A model generated the notes under the pieces. It did no database searches, was not told where the DNA came from, and was given only the letters and a program-made list of their open reading frames with translations. 64,000 nt of DNA, taken from contig NC_087069.1 in assembly GCF_963678635.1 (NCBI RefSeq), forward strand, positions 49,743,892 through 49,807,891, given 5' to 3'. Of the stretch, positions 53,560-64,000 are shown in pieces; position 1 is the first letter of the stretch; each line of letters opens with the position of its first letter. The stretch is from Symsagittifera roscoffensis (taxonomy: Eukaryota; Xenacoelomorpha; Acoela; Convolutidae). A program made the translations under genes and the position numbers.

Positions 53560-55075
53560 CAAGAAAACACAAACAAGAATGCCCGTATATCAGGGCAAAG
53601 CCCTGAATGTCCCGATTGCCCCTTAATCCAAGTCGAAATTTCGGACAAAACCAAACATCAAGTGGGAAAAGTTGCTTCTACTAAACTAATACGACCAACT
53701 CAGTTGCCTCAATTCAAATTGGAATGATTTTTTTTTCGCGGGAAAATTTGCCATGCATGAATAATTAGCGTTATGCAGTCAAAATCAGCAAAAATTCTTC
53801 AATGCGCGCTTAAAATAGTCCAGAGCACTGCCAAATTACCATTCTTCGAACTCTCAGAACTTTGCAAAAAATTAACGGAGGTAAAAAAGTTTGTCTTACA
53901 TTTGACTTTAGGGAGTCGCTATCTTCAATGGGGTATAAACTTTTTTTGTTAAACAATATGATTTCGATCGCCGTAATCTGACTCAATAAAAAATCACACC
54001 GAGCATAAATATTCCTGCGATTCAAAGCTCGGTATCAATCAGATACAAAATTTTATATTTCGATTGATAGCATGAAAACAAAGTTTTCGGATTACGCTAT
54101 AAAAAATACATATAAAGATGCACACGAAGATTTTAATTCCGGAGAAACCTTTGTTTGAGTACAGGATTTGGTTCGCGAGAAAAAAACTATAATTGGTCAT
54201 GGACATGATTGAATTTTGAAGATTATTTAAACTTTTGATTCTCTCAAGAAGCTATTCATTGATTTCTCGTTATATGAAAACTGAAGGACTGGTTTATTTT
54301 GAAGACAATTTGTATGGAATTATAATGGAATCTTCATTTTAGGAGCCTAAAACCAATCAGGGAAAGCGAGATATTGTTATGAGAGAAAAATTATGGCCAA
54401 GTGAAGGGAGCCCTGAGTGTTTCGACTGCTTTTTAAGGTCTATGGAGAAGTATTAACTTATGACAAATAAGCTTGCATCAACCAATTTGGAACGAGTTCT
54501 AAGACGAGTTAAGAGTCGGCTTACGTGTTAATAGGGCAAATTATGTCAACAAACTGTACGAAAAGTAATCACAGGTGAATTTTTTTTTTAATTTGTGCTC
54601 AAGGCAACAATATTTTCTCCTAGTCTATTATGGCAAAGCTTTCAATGTCGCGAGAGCCCCTTAGTCCGTATAGAATAGTTTTTGGTATAGAGAATATTAA
54701 GAAAAAAATAGACAAAGTCAAACATCAACTGGGAAAAATTGAGCTGTACGAAAATAAAAAAAAAACGCATCGCTTGCCTCAATTCAAATTGAAGTGATTT
54801 TGATGTGCGGTATTTGCCACGAATACACAATTTGCGTTACGTTTTCAACCTTTAAAAAATCAACCAAGCGCGCATGATTTTGTCCAGAACATGACAGAAA
54901 TGGCAATTTTCAAACTCCCAAAACGTTACAAAAATAATCGAAGGTAAATCATCTTTTCACATTTGATTTCTTCGATGCGGTAAAAAAAATTTTGTTAAAC
55001 ACTATTTTTTCGATCTTCAAATTTTGACTGAATAAAAAAAAGCATAGAAAGCATAAATATTCCAATTTGTTCGAG
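53560..55075. repeat. Diverged duplicated segments (53.56-54.02 kb and 54.60-55.07 kb)
   Basis: The two segments are collinear. Shared phrases are GGCAAAG(C)CCT/CTTTCAATGTC, CAAA(C)CATCAA(G/C)TGGGAAAA, TTGCCTCAATTCAAATTG, AT(T)TGCGTTA, the GCGCGC-containing block with GTCCAGA(G/A)CA, ACATTTGA(C)TT, TTTTTTTGTTAAACA and GCATAAATATTCC. About 600 bases of unrelated DNA separate them. No coding potential is seen; it is a family of old noncoding repeats. Confidence 0.7.
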
Positions 55076-58000
55076 ATTCGGAACAATAAGTATGAAGACC
55101 GCGTTGGATTAGCCCGAACAAACATTTTTGTATGTTTACTTGACGTTTTTCGCAGTATCAAAAAAAGTGTCGGAATGCTGTGTGTTTATGAGATTCTTGC
55201 ACAAATTCATTTTGCAATTAGTTCATGAAAAAGGCTGGGAATTCGCTCTTTGGATTTTTTATTTAGCAGTTGTTGAAAAAGCTTGTATATACAACTTTAA
55301 TTGAACACCTTTTAAAAGATTTTGCACAAAAGTTTTAGATTAAATTCCAAATTGACTGTCTTGAATTGTAAAAAGCAATTTCTTTTTAGTTTGATGACTC
55401 GATTTGATGCATTATCTGAAAAGTACCTTTGCAATTAATTTTAGTTCTCGACAAAAAAAATTGTTTTTTTTTAAACAACTGACAAGGCGCACCGCACCAA
55501 AGAGCATGAGGATAATTCTTTTTTTTTCTTTCAAGAAATTTTCAGGGCAGCCTAAAAATTCTTGTTCAAAAACGATTGTATTGCTATAAGGGCCAGGCAA
55601 AAGGCATAATTTGTTGAATTTTTTTGCAGAAACATGTAATATATTATGTGCAATAATTTAAAAAGACTTTTTTTTTCAAAAATTGAAGCCTGATACACCA
55701 GCTAATTTTGCGGTGCGCCTGAGGAGGGGTGAGAATGAACAATCTAACATATGAAGTTTAAGTCAACTGAAATCTCATTACCCTCCTTGGGGAGTTTGCT
55801 TGTCATCATCACCATTTTCAGCAGAAGTAACATCGACTTCGTCTGTGCCAGTATCCAGAGCCAGTCGCCTCATCAGGCAATTGCGTTTAGATTTGAATTC
55901 TGTGCCAGCACTATGGAAGCCTTCAGGTACCTGCTGCCACGCAGTTTGCGGCCGGCTGATGTTTGCATATCGTATTGCAAACGCTTCTGAAGTCGACACA
56001 TAGCCAACTGATAATTGGAACTGAGTAAGCTCAACAAGAAAACGAATTGAAATGATTGAAACATTTTATTGATTTTTTTTTCAAATTTCGAGAAAATATA
56101 TGCCTGTGAGAGCTTCAAGCATTTATAGAAAAATTTAGGATTTGTTTTTATCATAAACAATTCCCATTTACAAGTTACTGGATCAATAGTAAATTTTTAT
56201 TTCCGTTGGGTTCAGAAAATTGAAGACAGTTCCCAAAACTACAAGTTAATTTTTGATTACTACCATTTTGCTGTTTGATGAAGGATTTTTTTTAAACGGA
56301 GCAATTGTCTTGAAAATTGAGCAAAATATCAATTTTAGCGTGAACAAAAGTTGAAAGTATTTTCTGATCAGAAAAAAAAAACATATGCAGTGAGACCATT
56401 GAAAAGGGAAGATATATAGTTTTATCTTGTTCCGATCAATTGAAAATGAGAAGAAACTTTGTATTCGGTTGTGCTTTGGTTTTTTCTTTTTCTTTTTTTT
56501 TCGAATTCCACACAAAATCAGGTACCGCCAACTTTTATCAGAATAGTTCGAGTGATATGTCATACTAAAACCCTTCCAATCTTCCAATCGTGATTCAAAC
56601 GACATTTAAAAATTTCAAAAGTACACTATCTGTAAGTTTGATAGTGCTGCACAAACTACTTTCAGAGTTTTCCCATTTCTCCGTTCTCTATCAAAATGAG
56701 ATCACTCAAAGTTTACTGCTGCTTCAGGATTTTCAGAAAGCACCATTTTTATAGCAATTTTCGTTTTCAACTATTATTCGATTTTTTGATTAAAATATGA
56801 ATTAATTGCGGTTTTAGTGTCAGTTTGTTTTTTATAGCGTAGAAAATAATGTGTGACTCAATTTTCATGAAAAAATGGAGAAAAAAAAAGCAAACTTTTC
56901 ATGATTTTCCATGAATTTTTATTAAAACAAGCTAAAAAATATTTTCTTACATTAAATAATAAAATTTAATGATATGATAATTTTGATATCCACCTACATT
57001 CAACATTTTCTTTCCTAAAATTTTAAAAGTTAATAATTGCATATTTTTGAAATCCACCTACCTAATCCAAATTCGAAAAGCTCTTAGGAAACAAGAAATA
57101 GAGTGAAGATTACATTGGTTTTTTCACCAGTTAGCTAGATTAAAAGCTTTACACACATACGTTCAAACTTGTTAAATCTTGTCGGAGAAGGGAACGCCTC
57201 TCGTGTGTTAGCGTCGGACCTTGCTGGCTCAACTACGCAGAGTTTAAATTCAGCTCCACTGAATCAGGCTCTGGAAGCTGCCCTGGCTCACATATTCGGA
57301 TCTGATGCTTTGATTGTTATTATGTTCACATTATTGGTCGAAAACTTTGGAAGCTCTTCGAGGTCATCCGATGGCTGTTGATTTCGAAATTCCAGGCGCA
57401 CCAATTTTTTGGTCCAAAAACGATTATCATTTAGTTTACTGCTTAAATATATATAAAAATTGACGCTGAAAACACGGCGCTTTGCTATCTTTTTCTGTTA
57501 ATAGCAAACCTAGCATCTACAATTGCTAATTTGTTTGATATGTTTCCATCAATTAAATAATAACGTTCTAAGTGTTATTTAACGAGTGAATATTTGATCT
57601 TTCAATTTGCAAAATGAAGCAAACACTGTTAACACCAGTGTTGCATAGGTTTTTATTGGCAAACAGCAACATAAAACATTTAATTTTTGTTGGCTTTCTT
57701 GTTTAGGGCAACAAGGTTTTTTTTTTTGAGTTATTGAACATTAGACTCAAAAAACGAGTAAAGAGTGAACGTTTACCCGCTTGTGAATGCTTTGCGTCTG
57801 AGTAAAATAAATCAGCGAATAAAAAAACATATTGCTGGAGAAAAATGAAAAGATTGTAAAGAAAATGAAAATTGTTTTCTGAAGAAATGGAAATGAAAAA
57901 ATTTGACTATTCTTCTTTTCCAAGCCTGATAAAACTAATTTCTTCTCCAGAATCGGTAAAAAAATCTTCAAAATGCCATAGTAGTGTTCAAAAAGTATGT

Positions 58001-61000
58001 TTAAGGCGTTTAAAAATCATTTTAAGGATAGTTTGTAATGCAAATCCTTTACGACATAAAAAACTTGACACATTTTGTGCTCTCAGACTTCAATTTGTGT
58101 TATTCGAGCTTAATCTTGTCAATTTTTCAATCAAAAGTTTTGTCACTGTAGTTATTCAACTTATATCTCAATTTTCATGCGATAGAAATAAAACGTTAAA
58201 ACAGAACTTTGAGTTTTTGCGAATAAAAACGTTTCTCCTTAAAAAAACTTAGCTTGGGGCTTTCCAAAACTCAATTCAACTCTTTTAATTCGGGGTGCGG
58301 AACAGAATAACTTTTTTCAAAACTAAAAGCCGTCACTTTAGTTGAAACTTATTTCTAGTTTTTTTAAAACGTTTTTTGTATGAAATTTCCGATTACAAAA
58401 AAATTACACGTTTTTCGTAGTTTCGTACCTGGCTAGCAAAAGTTTGTCCGTAGCCAATTTCATCCTGACCTTCGCAATTTTTTTATGTCTTAGTCATGAA
58501 TACGGCGTTTATGTTTGTCTTTTTGCTGCCGCATTTCTCGCCTTGTCAACCAGTGGCCTGGTTCTTTTTTGCTGAACACGTTAAAATAAAAAAAATCGAA
58601 TTAAAACCTAGATGAGTGCAAAAAACGAAAGAAAAAACTAGTGAGTACTGAGATATGAGATATGATGAAATGAAAAGGTATTCTCACAAGATATAGCAAT
58701 GGACTTTGAGCTCTTTCAAAGTTTTTTTTGGCCCAAATATTCCGTTACATCATCTGGGGCAAGATTGACAATATCATCAGCGGCATCATCTAAAGCTGCG
58801 GGAAGCAGAGTGTTTGCATTGTCCGAAAGTCCATTATCGAGAAGTTTGTGCACAGGAAGTTATCTTGGTAGAAACAATTCGGAGGCCCAATAACTCCTTG
58901 AACAATGTTTTCTCGTAATTGATTCGCTAAATCATTTAAACAATTATTGCAAAAAATTTCTCCGCTAATGACATGTACAATTGCTTCATAGACACTAGAT
59001 CCAATTTTCATTTTAAATAAGCCACCTGCTTAAACAAAGTAATGACGAACATTTTTTCTCAATGTTTTTTCTGCAATGGTGTTTGATATAATGTTATTCT
59101 CTCATGAAGTGTTTTTATGCGATGTTAGTGTCTCATTGTTTTATGCCATTAAGACCATTAAGAGACAGTTTTCACCGAAAGTGTACATGTTAAAGTGTAC
59201 CTTGATTGAAATCTAAATTTAAAACCAAACTTGTAAAAATTATTGCCACCTGCTTCTCAACTAGAGGGGAAAAACGAGGTTTTTTGTTTAGTTGAATCAA
59301 AAATGTGATAAAATTAATTAGTTAGGTAAGTGATTCAATATAATAAACAACTCAATAACGCACAAAATTAGAGCACATTAACAAAATAGCTGGGTTTTCA
59401 GTAAAACAATCAATCTGATGCAGATGGTGTTGCAGCTTAGGTTGAAGAAAACTTCAGAATATTATCTTAAAACAACAGTAGTGCTCTACCGCGATCATCT
59501 TAAAAATCACAAAATTGAACAAATCCAACGGGCAGTCTCATGTGCCAACACAGAGGTTACGCAGAGTTTTGCAACAGTTTTTTATTCAACAAATTATAGG
59601 CATTACAAAATTTTCAACAGAAAAAAAATTCTGAAAATATAGGTTGAAAAAAAAACATACACAAAAACTTTGGAAAAACTACACCTAAAATATTGTTTTT
59701 TTTTGCAGAAGGGAAGAGAAAACTCAGGTAAGAGAATCATAGAATAAGAGCCAAAATTTTGAAATATACAAAATTTGAACTGTAGAAAAACAGATGCAGC
59801 TCCGTACATTTTTTCCTTATTCTAAGCGAACGAAGAATAAAAAAAGTCAATTTTTTCAAAATTAAGAGCTACTCGCTAGCTAGTTAGGAAAAAATTTAGA
59901 TATGTAGTAATGCACTTCGCACGCGAGTGTAGAAAAAGCAATTGATTTTTCAATTTGAGATACATTACGAAATGAGCGAAACTCCTAATATTACTAACTC
60001 AAATTTCTAAAAATTATTTAAAAAAGCTCATACAAAATGATCCGCGAAAGGTGTTATAATTCTTTATAAATAATAATAAAGAATGCTTTGTTCACTTAAC
60101 CCCACAATTGATTTTTATTTAAGAAAATAATCTCAACATTGACATAATCCAAAGAAAATATATTTGAAAAACGTAACAAATCCTCTGAACTTTATTAAAA
60201 GTCTCTGAGAAAAATGAAACCTACAAAACATCACAAAAATAACCTAACTTTATACCAGGCAAAAATATACAGAAGTCACTTGATCGACAAAAATGATAGA
60301 AAAAATCAGAACTAGCTCTGCCAATGTGTTTATACGTTTCTCACGAATAAAGAAGAATGATATGAAGAAAACATGTTTTGAAACACAACTTCAAATGTTA
60401 AATTAGCAGTCGCGAAAATTTTATCTAGCGGCAACTAAGTCAAAAAACGTGAAAAGACGCAAATCAATTGTTGCCTTAAAAACACTGAGCGATCAATCTT
60501 GAAACTCGAATACACACTGAAAAAAGTTATCATCACTCTTCAAATGATCAAAATGAGGGGGCACTAAAAACTTCATCTTTAGGGACATATATTAAGCTCA
60601 AAAAAATGTAATTATTTCCTTCACAAAAACCAATGTAATTCCAAATAATCTAAAATTCAAAAATTGCCAACTGACAGTTGGAAAAGGCTAATGAACGCAA
60701 AAAAACAAAGAAATTTTTATAAAAATGCCCTTAAAGCTCTTCACGCTTCAAGAAAAATTACTAGCTGACCCTTTTTTGTGAACATAACCCAGTTTGCGAA
60801 AAATTGGTTCAATAGGTGAACATTTATTTTGCAGGGCGTACCAATGTTAAATAACGAAATTAAAAGCCGATCATGTTTTTCGTGACTTTCACAGTTTTGC
60901 TGTTTGATAGTGGAGTTTGCCTTCCTTTCAACAACGGACGTGCACTGAAAATAACAAGATATCGAGTCAAACCGCAAAAATTCAAAACAAACCGTCCAAA

Positions 61001-61990
61001 AGTTGGAAAAACAAAATAAAATCACCAGGTTATGTTTATGTGTGTTCACTACGTTCGTTTTTCTTTAAAACAAATAACTTTGTTATTTGTGTTTATCGCA
61101 AAATGCGTATTATACATTTTCATAGTTTAAAAAACTCTTTTTGCAATTTTTTCTTACCTTTGATGATATAAATTGTAGCAAAAAGCTTGTTACTTAACTC
61201 ATGAGTATGACAAAAAAAAAACGTATTTAAAAAATTTCAAAGTATTGAAAAAATGCCAATGTTGCTCTTTTCTTACCGTTTTTTCAGTCCACGAAATTGT
61301 ATGGAACTGTATGATATGCACTTATTTCGTAGTATGAAAATGTACGATAGGTGTTTTGTCAACCTTTGTGTTTTTGCAATTTTAAGATATACAGACTAAA
61401 GAAAAACACAATTATCAATTTTTATCAAAAAAACCTCCAAAACGTGTAGCATTTACATGTTTTCAACTCGAATATTGGCAAGCTGGTTTATAGTTTGATT
61501 TTTATACCAACAGCAATTTGATTGGCAATTGGTAAATTTAGAAATTTTAAATTATTAACATTGAAACGAAGTTACAGTTATGAGACAGGTGCTTGATAAC
61601 TCACTGAACTATCTCTGCTGCAGTTACTTTCTGCAAGGAGCTCTAAATGGAATGAGAACGCCATAAAAAAGTTTGAACAAATTATTATTAATTTAAAAAA
61701 GACAAATAGTACTTGGAAAATAAAACCTTACCTTTAAGCAGAATCTGTTAGCCCCTAATCACCCTATGCTTGTTTCTAACCAAATCTCAGCAGTCTCCGC
61801 AGTTTAACAAAACTTATTCGTATTGTATTTCATACAAAATCCGGACCAAGTTAATAACCCTTTCGGAGAAAGATGTTAATTTGGTTCTGCTTTCGAATTT
61901 TTAGCCAATCAGAATAGAGCATTTGCATTTCATACGCAGCGCTCAGCTTTTTTACTTAACTTTGAACGCTGGGGTGGTGGATCCCTGCGC
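55076..61990. other. Host intergenic DNA with three GC-richer patches
   Basis: Most of the stretch is AT-rich and noncoding. Three patches are richer in GC and codon-like. 56013-55780 on the minus strand (open for about 73 codons, ending DTGTDEVDVTSAENGDDDKQ) has an AG before it and GTAATG after it, and could be an exon. 57169-57380 on the plus strand is open for 70 codons (Ala/Leu/Ser-rich). 58740-59011 is open on both strands. None is identified. Confidence 0.25.
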
Positions 61991-64000
61991 CGAGCGCCAA
62001 TGGATTCTAATTGGTTATACTGGATTCCCGAGACGGAAAAAAATTCCATCTCAATCCATTATGCTTTTCTATAATGCCATAAAGTTGCCACTGGAATCAA
62101 TTTTCTTTGTCACGACAAACCATTATATCCAATTATCATTCAAGTTGATCCATTGTAATCTTTTATAATTGATTAAAAACAATTCCATTTCTAGAATTCA
62201 TTTTGGTCATTTCTGCAGATTTATTGCAAATTTCGCATGTAACTTTATTTACGCAAGTAAGAGACAAGGCATAAAAATTTATGCCTTGTCTCTTACAAAA
62301 TCCCAGGTCTCATGTCAACCCTTCACATTTTCAAGTTAAGCTGAGACAAAAGCAACAAGTTTCAAAAAATTGCAAAAGTCTTAATTATCCTCTTCAAAAA
62401 TCCGTTATAATCGATTATGTTTATTACAAAAAATTTTATGATTATAATCCATTTTTTTGGGTTATTATCGAGTATAATAGATTGTAATGGTTTTTATTCG
62501 ATTAAATCTGTATTTTATGGATACTGACTATGGAATGACAATATAACCGAGTAGGATCCATGGGCGCTCGGTGCGGGTCAGAACTTGGTCTATTTGGGGG
62601 GTGGGGGTGAGGATGTTAACCTGATCCCAAAATCCTCCGCATCCATTAGTTTTAATAAAAAAAATTTTAAAAATATATATATATACGCTCATACATTTAT
62701 TCCCATTTTGCGGAGAAAAAAAAGTTGTTAAATTCTTACCCTTGAGTTGTTGTTTTGGCTTCTCTGGTTTTGGTCCTTTTCCAGTATTTTCGAGAATTTA
62801 GCTGGCATTTTTGAAATTATCAAAATTCCAACAAGCTGAAAAATTACTGTAAAATTAAGCAAAACTTGAAAAGCTATCACTCACTTTTAGTTTCTCTAGT
62901 GTTGCCAAAAAAAAATAAAATCAGGCATTTTAGAGACAAAAACTGCTGTTTTTCCGCTGACAGAACGCGCTTCCGAGCCCGTTTTATCTGAACTCGCTCA
63001 ACGTCCACCATTTTTGTTGCTCTAAGTTAAAATTTTGACCCCCTAACCATTTTACGAAGACCCCCATACCCTAACCGTTTTATGCCCCCCCCACACACAC
63101 ACACACTCTAACAGTTTTTACTCCCCCCATCCTAACCGTTTTTACAACATTACTCACCCCCATGTCATCCCCGTCCCACAACAAAGTATGATTAAAAATG
63201 AAATAGGTTTGGAAAGAGGCACGAAGTAAAATAAGCAATGTTGCGTAAAAATGCAGGAAAAACAAACAAAAAAGAGCTTTGCATTTAAAAAAACAAGTTT
63301 GCAAATTAAAAATCAGGGCCAGCAAAAATATACTAAATTAGATGAGGACAGCAAACGGAGGAGGTAAGGATGAGCGGCAAATGATAAACAATTGCGTTTG
63401 TGTTTGATGCATCGATGCCGCCGCATTGGGTGTGCTGATTGGAAGTCTTTGTTCGTTTGTTCACTGTCAATCGAAACTGCTGGTCCAAGTCTGAACAGCG
63501 TCTGAATAGTGTTAGAGAATTTTCCGGCTATGTCTGTATGATTCTTGCATGACTGTACAGACAAAATAAAGACATGTTAACAGCTGATTATCAGCGACGC
63601 AAGATTTTTGGATGGTCAGGTGTGCATCTGCGTTTGCACTTACGTATGGGCAACCACTGTGTAGCGCTAATAGAGTACTTGCAACCAGTTAGTTTAAAAG
63701 ACAATAATTCCATACATTTCCGTGCCCCGCATATTTGCCATACATTCACAACAGCAACTCGCAAATGAAATCTTAAAACATAGCTGAACAAATGAGTTGG
63801 CCGTATAAGCATTATTGCGACAGACTTTAGATATGTAGTGCAACGAAAATGACATTGTGTCCTATGTGTGGGTTTAAATAAACCCTTAACTTGCTTACAT
63901 GCATTGCGAAATCCTACGTACGTCCGAAGTACATTGCAGCATGCACATAGAAACAGGGTCATGAAAAAGGCAATCAAAAGTTGGCGGCATTTTCCACTTC
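61991..64000. other. Host flank, repeats and C-rich tracts, no gene
   Basis: 62400-62580 is another member of the ATAATCGATTAT family. 62590-62620 is a G-rich tract, and 63040-63170 is C-rich with a CTAACCGTTTTA phrase repeated about four times and a (CA)7 run at 63092-63106. The last 700 bases have some GC-richer DNA with frames open on both strands, but no recognised protein. Confidence 0.4.
62257..62296. repeat. 40-nt near-perfect palindrome
   Basis: Arms of 19 bases (GTAAGAGACAAGGCATAAA and its exact inverse) are separated by two A. It could extrude as a hairpin. It is not followed by any gene and is too short-looped for a microRNA precursor. Confidence 0.85.

Overview
This window is AT-rich nuclear DNA from a eukaryote, almost certainly an invertebrate animal. 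It shows no bacterial-type operons and no recognisable intact host gene. It does hold a complete Polinton/Maverick DNA transposon and an env-bearing Ty3/gypsy-type retroelement. I cannot name the species from the sequence.

Layout. 1-11662 and 50624-64000 are host flanks made of old, diverged repeats: an ATAATCGATTAT-rich dispersed family, two diverged tandem duplications and a 40-nt palindrome. A few GC-richer patches there could be exons. 11669-50617 is one Polinton of about 20.0 kb net. It is bounded by a 6-bp target duplication (CTCAAG), by AG...CT termini and by imperfect terminal inverted repeats that contain a minisatellite. Its genes are all decayed but recognisable. On the minus strand are an acidic protein and a protein-primed family-B DNA polymerase with N-terminal C2H2 zinc fingers, whose 5' part is duplicated. 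On the plus strand are a possible PC4-like protein, a DEDD-nuclease-like protein, the FtsK/HerA packaging ATPase, the integrase, a minor capsid protein, a basic pX-like protein, the double jelly-roll major capsid protein and the adenovirus-type cysteine protease.

31354-50268 is a second element inserted in the right terminal repeat of the Polinton: an 18.9-kb LTR retroelement with coding on the minus strand. Its 410-bp LTRs differ at one position, and a 4-bp target duplication (ATAA) flanks it, so the insertion is recent. In sense order it carries a basic 155-aa ORF, a single 2740-aa Gag-Pol ORF (capsid, CCHC knuckle, aspartic protease, RT, RNase H, D,D-35-E integrase), two small membrane ORFs, an AUG-less 377-codon ORF, an envelope glycoprotein gene interrupted by one in-frame TAA, and two further ORFs of unknown function. 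Many of these ORFs overlap by a few bases, as in a compact virus.

Together the window records three layers: old host repeats, a virus-like DNA transposon that has lost coding capacity, and a young, very large, retrovirus-like element. The accessory gene set of the retroelement is the part least explained by known families.
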